Source: Bin16 sp965206315
GTDB lineage: Bacteria; Chloroflexota; Dehalococcoidia; Lucifugimonadales; Australimonadaceae
Reading direction: 5' to 3'
DNA: 64,000 nt
Assembly: GCA_965206315.1 (NCBI GenBank)
Contig: OZ242210.1
Span: 620,001 to 684,000 of the forward strand
Positions 37,773 to 47,011 of this stretch are shown here, piece by piece. Position 1 is the first letter of the stretch, and each line of letters begins with the position of its first letter. The notes under the pieces were generated by a model. It searched no databases. It was not told the DNA's origin and saw only the letters and a list, made by a program, of their open reading frames with translations. A program made the position numbers and the translations under genes.

Positions 37773-39173
37773 CTACGCCAGCCCCTCGATGACGAGCGTC
37801 GCGAGCCCCAGGAACAGCAGGAATCCCATCACGTCAGTGGCGGTCGTCAAGACGACCGCCGACGAAACCGCCGGGTCCTGTCCCAGTCGCCGGAGCACGA
37901 GCGGCACCCCCGCGCCCACAACGCCCGCGACGATCATGTTGCCGAACATCGCCACGCCCAGCACGAGGCCCAGTAGCGGACTGCCCTCCCACACCATCGC
38001 CACCACGCCAACGAGCAGCCCCAGGTACACGCCGTGGAATACGCCAAGGGCAGCCTCCCGCGTGAGCATGCGCCGTCCCCTGCGGTGACCGAGTTCGCCC
38101 AGCGCCATGGCGCGCACGACGAGCGTGAGCGTCTGCGTTCCGCCGATCGCGCCCTGACCGGCGATGACCGGCAGGAACACGGCCAGCGCCGCGACCCGCG
38201 CGATGGTGGACTCGAACATGCTGATCACCGCCGCAGCCAGGAACGTGGTGAGCAGGTTGATCGTGAGCCACGGCGCGCGGCTCTGCACTGAACGCCGGAA
38301 CGACGCCTGCGGACGTTCGTGGCCGATACCCGCCATCCGAAACATGTCCTCGGATGCCTCCGCCTCCGCCACGTCGCGCAGGTGTTCTGCGTCAATGACG
38401 CCGATGAGCCTGCCTTCGCCGTCTGTGACAACCAATTCGGAGAGGTCATAGTGATCAACGAGGCGCTCGCACTCCTCCTGGTCCGCATCCGTGCCGACCG
38501 ACGCCTGCAACGGGCGCATCAGCTCCACCACGGGCGCATGCGCCCGCGCCAGAGCGATGCGCCTGATGCTCACGTAGCCCACCGGGCGGCTCGACTCGTC
38601 CACAACGAAGACAACATCCGGCCCGTCGCGCTCCTCGGCGGCAAGACGCAGCACATCCAGCGCCGTCTCGGCGGTCGCGTCTGCCCGCACCGACGCTGCC
38701 GCGCGGGACATGAGCCCGCCTGCCGTTTCGTCCGGGTACTGCAGCAGCGGTATGACCTCGTCCGACTCCTCCATGCCTGCGAGGGCCGCTTCCGCCCGCT
38801 TCGCGGGTAGCGCGTGCAGGATGTCCGCCGCCACGTCCGGCGCAAGCTCGTCCAACGCGTCGGAGATGTCGCTGGTGGACAACGATCGCGCCACCGCCGC
38901 CGCGTCCTCTGGCTCCATCTCCTCCAGCACAGGCGCGACCTCCGCTGCGGCCATCCCTTCCAGCAGCGCCTCGCGGTCGTGACTCGAGATGTCGAGCACC
39001 ACATCGGCCTGGTCGGCGGGGTGCAGCTCCAGCAGCGCACTTACCGCTTCGCCGACGCGGTCACCCTCCAGGAAGCCGTGCACCGCATCAGCCGTATCGT
39101 CAACGAGTCGGCCGGCGTCCGGCGCTGCGGATTGATGGTCCGTGTGTTCGGGTTCGTTACCGTGCTGCGTCAT
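37773..39173 (-). CDS. mgtE: Magnesium transporter MgtE
   Basis: This 466-residue Mg2+ channel has an N-terminal helical superhelix domain (about 25-125), two CBS domains (about 130-255) and five membrane helices at the C-terminus with the pore stretch GTQTLTLVVRAMALGE. Cytosolic Mg binding to the N and CBS domains gates such channels. The ATG at 39173 has GGAG at 7 nt. Confidence 0.92.
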   Translation of the reverse strand: MTQHGNEPEHTDHQSAAPDAGRLVDDTADAVHGFLEGDRVGEAVSALLELHPADQADVVLDISSHDREALLEGMAAAEVAPVLEEMEPEDAAAVARSLSTSDISDALDELAPDVAADILHALPAKRAEAALAGMEESDEVIPLLQYPDETAGGLMSRAAASVRADATAETALDVLRLAAEERDGPDVVFVVDESSRPVGYVSIRRIALARAHAPVVELMRPLQASVGTDADQEECERLVDHYDLSELVVTDGEGRLIGVIDAEHLRDVAEAEASEDMFRMAGIGHERPQASFRRSVQSRAPWLTINLLTTFLAAAVISMFESTIARVAALAVFLPVIAGQGAIGGTQTLTLVVRAMALGELGHRRGRRMLTREAALGVFHGVYLGLLVGVVAMVWEGSPLLGLVLGVAMFGNMIVAGVVGAGVPLVLRRLGQDPAVSSAVVLTTATDVMGFLLFLGLATLVIEGLA

Positions 39174-39274
39174 AAGGAAACTCCGAGGGAGGATTCTCGA
39201 AACAATAGTGACAGACCGCCGGGCGGGTGTCATGCAACGTCTGTTAACACTGTTCCGGTAGTAGCATGGCGCTC

Positions 39275-40000
39275 ATGCGAACGCTCATCGTCAGCGACGT
39301 GCACAGCAACCTCACCGCGCTCGACGCCGTTCTCGCGGCTGCCGGGGCGGAGGGCCCGCTGGACGCCGTGTGGTGCCTGGGCGACATCGTCGGGTACGGG
39401 CCGTGGCCGCTCGAGACCGTCCGGCGTATCCGCTCGCTCGAGGCGGTCTGCATCCAGGGCAACCACGACGCCGGAGCGATCGGGCGCATCAGCCTGGACA
39501 CGTTCAACCACGCTGCGCGCGAGGCGTGCCGGTGGAACGGGATGCAGCTCGACGAGGAGGCGCGCTCCTTCCTGAGCGGCCTTCCCGACACTGTGGCTGT
39601 CACCGGTTTCACGCTCGTTCACGGCACGCCGAGGGACCCGCTCTGGGAGTATCTGACCAGCCATACCGACGCCGTCGCTGCGCTCGAAAGCATCGGCACG
39701 CGCGACGTGCTCGTCGGGCACACGCACCACCAGTTCGCATTCGAGGACGGACGCGGCGCGGCGATGCCGGGGCCGGGCGGGCTGACCGTGACGCGGGACG
39801 GCGGGCGTCTCGTCGTGAACCCGGGGAGCGTGGGGCAGCCTCGCGACCGCGACCCGCGCGCCGCCTTTGCCGTCTACGACAGCGAGGCGGACACGCTCTC
39901 CTTGCGCCGGGCCGCGTACGACATCGCCGCGACGCAGCGCGCGATGGAGCAGGCGGGGCTTCCTGAGCCGCTCATCTCACGCCTGAGCGCGGGGCGCTGA
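39275..40000 (+). CDS. Calcineurin-like metallophosphoesterase
   Basis: This 241-residue phosphoesterase shows the dimetal motifs in order: IVSDVHSN, GDIVGYGPWP, GNHDAG, VHGTPRDP, GHTHHQF and VNPGSVGQPRD. It is of the YfcE/MJ0936 type (phosphodiesterase, possibly acting on nucleotides). I chose the second ATG (39275), where MRTLIVSDVHSNL starts; an ATG at 39266 adds three residues. No ribosome site is visible at either start. Confidence 0.87.
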   Translation: MRTLIVSDVHSNLTALDAVLAAAGAEGPLDAVWCLGDIVGYGPWPLETVRRIRSLEAVCIQGNHDAGAIGRISLDTFNHAAREACRWNGMQLDEEARSFLSGLPDTVAVTGFTLVHGTPRDPLWEYLTSHTDAVAALESIGTRDVLVGHTHHQFAFEDGRGAAMPGPGGLTVTRDGGRLVVNPGSVGQPRDRDPRAAFAVYDSEADTLSLRRAAYDIAATQRAMEQAGLPEPLISRLSAGR

Positions 40001-40085
40001 CCTTGCACCCCCCTTCCGTAGCTCTTGACTCGGTGATAGAATCTACAGGCTTATACCGTCCAATCACTGGAGGCGACAACTTCTC

Positions 40086-40337
40086 ATGCTCCGAATCCGT
40101 CTGCGCCGAGTAGGCAAGAAGAAACAGCCCAGCTACCGCATCGTGGTGGCTGACGTCCGGTCGCCCCGCGACGGCAGGTTCGTCGACCAGGTTGGACACT
40201 ACAACCCGCTGACCGACCCGCCCACGGTCGTGGTCAACGAGGAGAAGGCCCGCCACTGGCTCGGGGTCGGCGCGAAGCCCACGGACACCGTTCAGCGCAT
40301 CCTCCAGACGCAAGGAGTCGTCGAGAAAGCGGGGTAA
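40086..40337 (+). CDS. rpsP: 30S ribosomal protein S16
   Basis: This 83-residue S16 begins MLRIRLRRVGKKKQPSYRIVVAD and has VGHYNPLTDPP, both typical. It leads rpsP-khpA-rimM. TTGACT lies at 40025 but no well-spaced -10 is seen. GGAGG is 12 nt before the ATG, further than usual. Confidence 0.95.
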   Translation: MLRIRLRRVGKKKQPSYRIVVADVRSPRDGRFVDQVGHYNPLTDPPTVVVNEEKARHWLGVGAKPTDTVQRILQTQGVVEKAG

Positions 40338-40340
40338 CCC

Positions 40341-40568
40341 ATGAAGGAACTGGTGGAATACATCGCCAGGGCCATCGCCACTCATCCCGACGACGTCAAA
40401 GTCACCGAGGAGGAAGAGGACGGCCAGATCGTCATCAAGCTGGAAGTCCATCCTGACGACAAGGGAAAGGTGATCGGGAGGCAGGGCCGCGTGGCACAGG
40501 CGATGCGCGTGCTGCTCCGCGTCGCCGCCATCAAGGAAGGCACCCGCACCAGCCTGGAGATCGTCTGA
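40341..40568 (+). CDS. khpA: KH-domain RNA-binding protein KhpA
   Basis: This 75-residue KH protein has the RNA-binding GRQG loop in KGKVIGRQGRVAQAMRVLL. It binds RNA together with KhpB in other bacteria. It is 3 nt after rpsP, and its last bases overlap the probable rimM start. Confidence 0.92.
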   Translation: MKELVEYIARAIATHPDDVKVTEEEEDGQIVIKLEVHPDDKGKVIGRQGRVAQAMRVLLRVAAIKEGTRTSLEIV

Positions 40569-41149
40569 CCCTGCCTGACAACCTCGTCGCCGTCGGCGTC
40601 GTCCTCCGCGCGCACGGCAGCGATGGACGCGTCCGCGTGCAGCCGGAGACCGACAACCCCGAGCGCTTCCGCAGGGGGGCCCGCCTCCTCGCCGCCGACC
40701 GGGAACTCCACGTCGAACGCGTACAGCACATGCCCGACGGCTCCCTGCTCCTGCGTTTCACGGGCCTCGTTTCACGCGGCGATGCCGCAACCCTGCAGGG
40801 AGAGACGCTCTGCGTGCCCGCGGACGAGGCCCCGGAAGCCCCGCCCGGCACGTACTACCACTACCAGCTCGTCGGCATGACCGTTGAGGACGAGGCCGGC
40901 GTGCATCTGGGCACGCTCACCGAGATCGTCGCCACGGGAGCGAACGACGTGTACGTCGTCACCGGGGAGAGCGCGGAGCTGCTCCTCCCCGCAGTGGCCG
41001 ACGTCGTCGTGAGCGTGGACGTGCAGGCCAACAGTATGACCGCCGCCGTGCCGGAGGGGCTGGCCTGGCGGGCCCTGAACCTGCCGCGCGAGAAGAAGAA
41101 ACCCCGCCGCCGTGCGCCGCGCAGGCCGGGACCCGCTCCCGGCGGGTAG
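40565..41149 (+). CDS. rimM: Ribosome maturation factor RimM, probable CTG start
   Basis: RimM matures the 30S head and binds S19. The conserved N-terminus VAVGVVLRAHGSDGRVRVQP-like, TDNPERF and the PRC-barrel segment YYHYQLVGMTVEDEAG identify it. The first canonical start in frame is GTG 40637, which would remove the conserved beta-barrel strand. No ATG, GTG or TTG exists between it and the in-frame stop at 40454. CTG at 40565 overlaps the khpA stop (CTGA) and has GGAG 5 nt upstream, so I use it, giving 194 residues. A basic tail (KKKPRRRAPRRP) ends the protein. trmD and rplS do not follow. Confidence 0.85.
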   Translation: MTLPDNLVAVGVVLRAHGSDGRVRVQPETDNPERFRRGARLLAADRELHVERVQHMPDGSLLLRFTGLVSRGDAATLQGETLCVPADEAPEAPPGTYYHYQLVGMTVEDEAGVHLGTLTEIVATGANDVYVVTGESAELLLPAVADVVVSVDVQANSMTAAVPEGLAWRALNLPREKKKPRRRAPRRPGPAPGG

Positions 41150-41211
41150 AACGCGGGCGCGGTTTTGTCCTATCCTGATTCACGTCCAATCCACGTGAGA
41201 GGAGTCCCAGT

Positions 41212-41973
41212 ATGTCCGGTCACTCCAAGTGGTCCACCATCAAGCACAAGAAAGCCGCGCTGGACGCCAAGAAGGGCGCGCTCTTCACGAAACTCGCCCG
41301 CGACATCGCCGTCGCCGCGCGCGAAGGCGGCAGCGGCGACCCCAACATGAACTTCCGCCTCCGCCTCATGATGGACAAGGCCCGCGCCGCCAACATGCCC
41401 GCCGACAACGTCGACCGCGCCGTCAAGAAGGGCCTCGGCATCGGCGGCGACGGCGTCTCGTTCGAGGAGATCGTCTACGAGGGCTACGCCCCCGGTGGAG
41501 CCGCCATCATGGTCAAGGCCCTCACCGACAACCGCAACCGCACCGCCTCCAACGTCCGCGCCGTCTTCTCGCGCGGCGGCGGCAACCTCGGCGAGGCCGG
41601 CTCCGTCGCCTGGATGTTCGAGAGCAAGTCCGTCGTCACCGTCGAGGAACTCTCCGAGGAGCAGGCCGAGGAGATCGCCCTCGCCGCCATCGACGCGGGC
41701 GCCGAGGACTTCAAGGTGGAGGACGGCGTCCTGGAGATCACCGGCGCGCCCAACGGCCTCGAGCCCATAGCCGCCGCCGTCAAGGACGCAGGCGTCGAGC
41801 CCGCGCAGGCCACCGTCACCATGGTCCCCTCCAATACCATTGAACTCGACAGCGGGCACGCGGGACAGACCCTCCGCCTGCTCGACAACATCGAGGACCT
41901 GGAGGACATCCAGCAAGTCTTCACCAACGCCAACTTCACCGACGAGGCGCTCGAGAAGTACAGCAACGCCTAG
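41212..41973 (+). CDS. yebC: YebC/PmpR family protein
   Basis: This 253-residue TACO1/YebC protein begins MSGHSKWSTIKHKKAALDAKKG, the family signature, and has the typical three domains with length near 250. Members are reported as transcription regulators and as translation factors at polyproline stalls. The ATG has GAGG at 8 nt. The ruvC gene that often follows is absent. Confidence 0.94.
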   Translation: MSGHSKWSTIKHKKAALDAKKGALFTKLARDIAVAAREGGSGDPNMNFRLRLMMDKARAANMPADNVDRAVKKGLGIGGDGVSFEEIVYEGYAPGGAAIMVKALTDNRNRTASNVRAVFSRGGGNLGEAGSVAWMFESKSVVTVEELSEEQAEEIALAAIDAGAEDFKVEDGVLEITGAPNGLEPIAAAVKDAGVEPAQATVTMVPSNTIELDSGHAGQTLRLLDNIEDLEDIQQVFTNANFTDEALEKYSNA

Positions 41974-42079
41974 CCAGGTCCTGAGCGCTATCCAGCCTCA
42001 GAGACATCCTCTGCTCGTCGGGACACAGCTTCCAGTTGCGCTTCCTTGACTGCACCTCGCCTAGGCAAGGCGCAGTAGG

Positions 42080-42107
42080 TTGATAACAGTACTATAGAAC
42101 CTATATT
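42080..42107 (+). promoter_or_regulatory. Promoter of the RCC1-repeat lipoprotein gene
   Basis: TTGATA and TATATT are separated by 16 nt in an AT-rich gap, 22 nt before the GTG start. No other promoter-like pair is as good in this interval. Confidence 0.6.
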
Positions 42108-42129
42108 CTCACGGCATCTTCTACCTGCT

Positions 42130-44658
42130 GTGCGTCACTTGGTACCACGTTGCTTACCGTCGCTTCTTGTAGGCATCAGTCTGATAGTACTGATATGTGC
42201 GTGTGATGACGCCTCAGCCTCATCTTTCGTTCCCATCCCTGAGGCTCCTCCGACACCTACGCCGCTTCCGACGTCAACTTCCACGCCTACGCCAACTCCA
42301 ACAAGTACACCTGTACCGACCGCCACGTCGACTCCAACCCCGACGCCGACAGTATTCCCTACTCCCACGCCCACTCCAGTTCCTACTCCTACCCCAACCC
42401 TGATGCCGACGCCCACACCTACCGTGACTCCTACCCCTACGCCATCGCCGACGCCCGGGGGCAGGCGCAGTTCCACTCCACCCAGGCCGTCGCCGACTCC
42501 CGTCACGGCGCGTAACGCTGATCCCACCGCTACGCCCACGCCCACACCCACCCCTACGCCGACACCTTCTCCCACTCCGACGAATACTCCCACGCCGCCC
42601 CGTCCACCAACGCCAGCATCTACATCCACTCCAACCCCGACGCCTACTCCGACACCCACGCCAACGCCCACACCGACTCCTACTCCTACGCCGGCGCCCA
42701 TAATGGGAGCGGCCCAGCAGACCATAGGAGCGGGCGGCCTCCATTCATGTGCACTCGGGCCAGACGGCTCGCCCGTCTGCTGGGGTGAGAACGAGAAGGA
42801 CCAATCGTCTCCGCCTGCAGACACGACGTTGACCGATGTCACCACCGGGGGGACACACACGTGCGGACTCAAAGCCGACGGTTCGCCCATCTGCTGGGGA
42901 GAGAACGATAACGAACAGGCCTCCCCTCCCTCTGGCAAGACGTTCGTCAGCATCAGCGCCGGATACATTCATACCTGTGCGCTGGAGAGCGATGGAACGC
43001 CAATCTGTTGGGGTGACGACGAGAAAGAGCAATCGTCGCCACCTGCAGACTCGACATTCACCGCGATCAGCGCCGGAGAGACCCATACCTGCGCTCTCAC
43101 TTCCACCGGCGGCGGCGTCTGTTGGGGCGGCGTAAACAACGACCACGGCCAAGTGTCACCGCCCGAGAACACCACCTTCACAGCGATAAGTTCGGGCTAC
43201 CTCCACACCTGCGGCATCAAGGCAGACGGCTCCGTAGCCTGCTGGGGATTGGACAACAAGGGGCAGGTGTCCGGCATTCCCAAGGATCAGGCGTTCGCTT
43301 CACTCTCGTGCGGACGGCGCCATAGTTGCGCCCTGACTTCCGACGGGGCGCCCGTCTGCTGGGGTGAGGACGACCAAGGCCAGTCCACTCCTCCCGCCGG
43401 TTCGACGTTCGTTGAGATAAGCGCAGGAGAGAAGCACACCTGCGCACTGCGAGGTGACCGCACACCCGTCTGTTGGGGCAGCAATGACTCAGGGCGATCA
43501 TCCCCGTCTACCTCGGACCCAACACCGACGCCTACGCCGACTCCCACTCCTACTCCAACGCCTGCACCAACGCCCACTCCGACTCCGACTCCTACCCCTA
43601 CACCTACACCCACTCCCACTCCGACGCCTACGCCCACTCCGACACCTACAGCAACTCCGACTCCCACTCCTACACCGACGCCAACGCCTACACCTACGGC
43701 AACTCCGACTCCTACACCGACACCGACGCCTACACCTACACCGATGCCTACACCGACACCAACACCAACACCAACTCCTACAGCAACGCCTACACCCACA
43801 CCAACACCCACCCCTACTCCAACGCCTGCACCAACGTCGTCCTACGCTGCCATCACAGCAGGAGACCTCCATTCATGTGCGCTCAAGGACGACGGCACAC
43901 CGGTCTGTTGGGGCAACGATGACCAGGAACGAGCGTCACCACCCGCGAATACCACATTCACGGCCATTGGCACGGGTGGGTCGCACACGTGCGGGCTCAA
44001 GTCCGACGGCTCGCTCGCCTGCTGGGGAGAGGACGACAACAACTATCGCCAGTCCACTCCTCCGACCGGGGGCAACTTCGCCGCCATCAGTGTCGGGAAC
44101 GTGCACGCGTGCGCGCTGGAGAGCGATGGAACACCCGTCTGCTGGGGAAGCAATGACGACGACAGGACGACTCCGCCAGCGAACACGACGTTTACGGCGA
44201 TCAGCGCAGGCGAAACGCATACGTGCGGGTTGAAAGACGACGGGAAGGTCGAATGTTGGGGAAGGAACGACCACGGCCAGTCAACGCCACCGGAGGATGA
44301 GACGTTCACCGCAGTAGGCGCGGGCGACCTGCACACGTGCGGGATCAAGACCGACGGCTCCATAGCCTGCTGGGGGTTCTCCACCAGATGGAACCTGTTG
44401 TCCGCCCCCGAAGGCAACACTTTCGTTTCGATGTCGTGCGCGCGGCGGCATAGTTGCGCCCTCAAGGAAGACGGCTCGGCAGTCTGTTGGGGCAAAGACG
44501 ATGCTTACGGTCAACTTACACCGCCGTCCGACAAGACCTTCACTGCCATCAGCGCGGGCCACAGCCACACCTGCGCGCTCGAAACAGACGGCACGCCCAT
44601 CTGCTGGGGCAAGGACAGCGAAGAACAGTCATCACCGCCGGAGGATGAGGAGTGGTGA
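42130..44658 (+). CDS. Secreted RCC1-repeat protein, two propellers joined by Pro-Thr linkers
   Basis: This 842-residue protein starts at GTG 42130 with a signal peptide and a possible lipobox (LICAC, C25). A Pro-Thr linker (about 40-193) leads to seven RCC1-type repeats (about 195-455). A second Pro-Thr linker (about 460-571) leads to seven more (about 573-842). Each repeat reads roughly aGxxHTCALxxDGTPxCWGxxxxxQxxPPxxTxFTaI with two Cys. Seven repeats make one beta-propeller, so this is a double propeller. Repeats 4-7 and 11-14 match in order, suggesting duplication of a whole unit. It is likely a surface-attached binding protein; the ligand is unknown. Confidence 0.85.
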   Translation: MRHLVPRCLPSLLVGISLIVLICACDDASASSFVPIPEAPPTPTPLPTSTSTPTPTPTSTPVPTATSTPTPTPTVFPTPTPTPVPTPTPTLMPTPTPTVTPTPTPSPTPGGRRSSTPPRPSPTPVTARNADPTATPTPTPTPTPTPSPTPTNTPTPPRPPTPASTSTPTPTPTPTPTPTPTPTPTPTPAPIMGAAQQTIGAGGLHSCALGPDGSPVCWGENEKDQSSPPADTTLTDVTTGGTHTCGLKADGSPICWGENDNEQASPPSGKTFVSISAGYIHTCALESDGTPICWGDDEKEQSSPPADSTFTAISAGETHTCALTSTGGGVCWGGVNNDHGQVSPPENTTFTAISSGYLHTCGIKADGSVACWGLDNKGQVSGIPKDQAFASLSCGRRHSCALTSDGAPVCWGEDDQGQSTPPAGSTFVEISAGEKHTCALRGDRTPVCWGSNDSGRSSPSTSDPTPTPTPTPTPTPTPAPTPTPTPTPTPTPTPTPTPTPTPTPTPTATPTPTPTPTPTPTPTATPTPTPTPTPTPTPMPTPTPTPTPTPTATPTPTPTPTPTPTPAPTSSYAAITAGDLHSCALKDDGTPVCWGNDDQERASPPANTTFTAIGTGGSHTCGLKSDGSLACWGEDDNNYRQSTPPTGGNFAAISVGNVHACALESDGTPVCWGSNDDDRTTPPANTTFTAISAGETHTCGLKDDGKVECWGRNDHGQSTPPEDETFTAVGAGDLHTCGIKTDGSIACWGFSTRWNLLSAPEGNTFVSMSCARRHSCALKEDGSAVCWGKDDAYGQLTPPSDKTFTAISAGHSHTCALETDGTPICWGKDSEEQSSPPEDEEW
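42250..42700 (+). repeat. Hexanucleotide (CCNACN) low-complexity tract, first linker
   Basis: In-frame CC-N-AC-N units encode alternating Pro and Thr with occasional Ser, Val and Ala. The third bases vary, so the protein rather than the DNA repeat is under selection. Confidence 0.8.
43510..43842 (+). repeat. Hexanucleotide (CCNACN) low-complexity tract, second linker
   Basis: This is a second, more regular Pro-Thr coding tract between the two propellers. It is prone to length change by slippage. Confidence 0.8.
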
Positions 44659-44756
44659 CGTGGCAGGGCAGGTACCAGCCTTGACGCTCCCGGGAGCGGC
44701 TCCTAGCATCCCCCGGAGACGGCCCCCGGAGATATCACCCCACGGGAGGGACCTCG

Positions 44757-45089
44757 ATGTCCGCCACCAACAAGGAGATCGTTCGACGCTTCTACGAGGA
44801 GGTGGAGAACCAGGGCAGGCTGGAACTCATCGACGAGCTCATCGCCCCCGACTTCAGGGACGTCTTCAACTCCAGCGCGTTCGGCCCCGCGATCGGCCGG
44901 GAGGGCATCCGCAACCTCGTCATCAACCTCCGCAAGCGCCCGGACTTCCATATCGAGATCGAGGACCTCATCGCCGAGGACGACAAGGTAGTGATGCGTA
45001 TGCCCCGGGGCGTGGAGGTCCTCCGCATCGTCGACGGCCGGATCGCAGAGCGCTGGGTCATCATCGACCGCTCGCCTCATCCGGCCTGA
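44757..45089 (+). CDS. SnoaL/NTF2-like protein
   Basis: This 110-residue protein has the SnoaL-type start NKEIVRRFYEEVENQGRLELIDELIAPDF and strands continuing to a C-terminal IVDGRIAERWVI, as in small NTF2-fold ester cyclases and isomerases. It has no extra domain. It precedes the epimerase gene by 41 nt on the same strand. Activity cannot be assigned. Confidence 0.75.
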   Translation: MSATNKEIVRRFYEEVENQGRLELIDELIAPDFRDVFNSSAFGPAIGREGIRNLVINLRKRPDFHIEIEDLIAEDDKVVMRMPRGVEVLRIVDGRIAERWVIIDRSPHPA

Positions 45090-45130
45090 CAGGGCCGGCA
45101 GCAGCGTCGCGGGGCCGTGAGGACACCGAT

Positions 45131-46069
45131 TTGAACATCCTGATCACGGGTGCGGGGCTGGTGGGATGCCACGTCGCGCGAACGCTGCGTGAGCGCGGGC
45201 ACCGGGCCGCGCTCTACGACGTCTCTCCCAGGGAGGACTACGTCCGGCGGGTGGCGGGTGACCTGCCGGTGTTTCGGGGAGACGTGCGGGACCTTCCGGC
45301 GCTGGTCGAGACCATGCAGCAGGAGCGGACGGACGCCCTCGTCCACACTGCCTACGTGATCGGCGAACGCCTCGCCCAACGGCCCTACGCGGGTCTCGGC
45401 GCCAACGTCGGCGGCGCCATCGCCGTGGCTGAAGCCGCGCGGTTGACCGGCGCGCGGCGGCTGATCTTCGCCAGCACATTCGGCGTGTACAGGTGGGGAC
45501 TGAGACCGGCCGCTCCGGTCACCGAGGACTACCCTGTCGTCAGCAACGCGTTCTACAGGGCCAGCAAGCTGGCCTGCGAGGTTATTCTTCAGGCTTACGC
45601 CGGCGCGTACGGGCTGGAGGTTGCGACCGCACGGTTCGCCCAGGTGTACGGGTTCGGCCATTACACCGGTGGAGACCTGATCGGCGAGGTCCTGCACCGG
45701 CTGCTGGAGAACGGCCTCCGGGGTGGACCCGTCGAGGTGGACTCTCAACTCTTCGGCTCCAACGACTACGTCTACGCGAAAGACGTCGCCCAGGGTGTGG
45801 CCCTGCTCTGCGAGAAGCCGCTCGAGAACCGGGTCTTCAACCTGGGCAGCGGAGTGCTCTCGAAGGTGGGGGACGTGGTGGAAGCCCTCCAGGCCGCGCT
45901 CCCCGGCGTGGAGGTACAGCCTGTGGAGGGTGAGAGCACGAGCTACACACCCGATCGGGCGCAACCCCTGAGCATCCTTCGCCTGCAGGAAGAGACGGGC
46001 TACCGGAGTGCTTACGACCTCGCGGAGGGGTTGAAGGATTTCGCTTGGGAGTTGACCCGCAACAGGTAG
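45131..46069 (+). CDS. NAD-dependent epimerase/dehydratase (extended SDR)
   Basis: This 312-residue extended SDR has the Rossmann motif ITGAGLVGCHVARTL and the catalytic YRASK (YxxxK), with Ser/Thr upstream in FASTFGVY. The frame has no ATG near the Rossmann start; TTG 45131 follows GAGG at 7 nt and is used. It may act on a nucleotide sugar or on a catabolic hydroxy acid; the following beta-hydroxyacid dehydrogenase favours the latter, by inference only. Confidence 0.82.
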   Translation: MNILITGAGLVGCHVARTLRERGHRAALYDVSPREDYVRRVAGDLPVFRGDVRDLPALVETMQQERTDALVHTAYVIGERLAQRPYAGLGANVGGAIAVAEAARLTGARRLIFASTFGVYRWGLRPAAPVTEDYPVVSNAFYRASKLACEVILQAYAGAYGLEVATARFAQVYGFGHYTGGDLIGEVLHRLLENGLRGGPVEVDSQLFGSNDYVYAKDVAQGVALLCEKPLENRVFNLGSGVLSKVGDVVEALQAALPGVEVQPVEGESTSYTPDRAQPLSILRLQEETGYRSAYDLAEGLKDFAWELTRNR

Positions 46070-46083
46070 AACAGGGGGACGCT

Positions 46084-46998
46084 ATGGAGACGGTTGGGTT
46101 CGTCGGCCTGGGGAATATGGGTGGGGCTATCGCCGCGAACATCGGTGCGGCCGGCTACCCGCTGATCGTCAACGACCTCAACGAAGAGGCAACGCGCCCG
46201 CTCCTCGAATCGGGCGCGCGCTTCGGCGCCACACCCGCGGAGGTAGCCGAGGGGTCGGACGTGATCGTGACGTCGCTTCCCAGCCCGAGAGAAGTGGAGT
46301 TGGTCGCCCTGGGCTCCGGTGGGCTCATGGCGGGCATCGGGAGCGGGAAGGTCTACGTCGACCTCACGAGCAGCCACCCCAACACGATCCGCAAGATCGG
46401 GGAGGCGTTCCGGGCGAAGGGCACCGAGGTGCTCGACGCGCCCCTGGTCGTGGGGAAGGGAGGCATCCAACAGCGAAACGTACAGGTGCTGGCCAGCGGA
46501 GACCGGGCCGCGTACGACCGCGTGAAGCCCGTGCTGGACGCGTTCTCGGACACGGTCGTCTACACCGGAGAGTTGGGAACAGGGACATACATCAAGCTGG
46601 CCCACAACCTCGTGCGTCGAGGCATCGGACTGGCCATCGGCGAGGGGCTGGTGCTGGGGGCCAAGGCCGGCGTCGACCCGTCGACCCTCTGGGAGTGCAT
46701 GTACTGGGGATTGGACACGCAGATGCACCAGCTCAGGGAGTCCTTCGCCAAGGCCGTGTCCGAGCCGTCCTCCGATGCTCCGGCCACCTTCACCCTCGCG
46801 CTCTCCCGGAAGGACGTGGGTCTGGCGATGGACGTCGCCCGCGAGTTCGACGTGCCGATGCCGATATCCGCCCTTGTCGAGCAATACATGGTCGAGGGGA
46901 TGGTGCGCGGGTGGGGCCGGCAGAGCACTGCGTCCCTGCTGAAGCTCCAGGAAGAAGCAGCAGGCATCGACTTCTCCGCGCGGAGCGAGGGAGCGTGA
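46084..46998 (+). CDS. NAD(P)-dependent beta-hydroxyacid dehydrogenase
   Basis: This 304-residue protein belongs to the 3-hydroxyisobutyrate dehydrogenase / tartronate semialdehyde reductase family. Motifs are VGFVGLGNMGGAIAANI (NAD binding), the substrate loop DAPLVVGKGG (D-x-P-V-x-G variant), and the catalytic Lys in YIKLAHNLV. The ATG at 46084 follows GGGGGA. It is 14 nt after the epimerase and likely in one operon. Confidence 0.85.
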   Translation: METVGFVGLGNMGGAIAANIGAAGYPLIVNDLNEEATRPLLESGARFGATPAEVAEGSDVIVTSLPSPREVELVALGSGGLMAGIGSGKVYVDLTSSHPNTIRKIGEAFRAKGTEVLDAPLVVGKGGIQQRNVQVLASGDRAAYDRVKPVLDAFSDTVVYTGELGTGTYIKLAHNLVRRGIGLAIGEGLVLGAKAGVDPSTLWECMYWGLDTQMHQLRESFAKAVSEPSSDAPATFTLALSRKDVGLAMDVAREFDVPMPISALVEQYMVEGMVRGWGRQSTASLLKLQEEAAGIDFSARSEGA

Positions 46999-47011
46999 AT
47001 ACCGGCTGCCG

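Noticed and set aside
40025..40057. TTGACT with TTATAC as the rpsP promoter
   Set aside because: The spacing is 20 nt or more, outside the usual range; not supported.
42250..43842. Regular hexanucleotide repeats as a CRISPR or structural DNA repeat
   Set aside because: The repeats are in frame, code for Pro-Thr linkers inside a single protein, and have no spacers.
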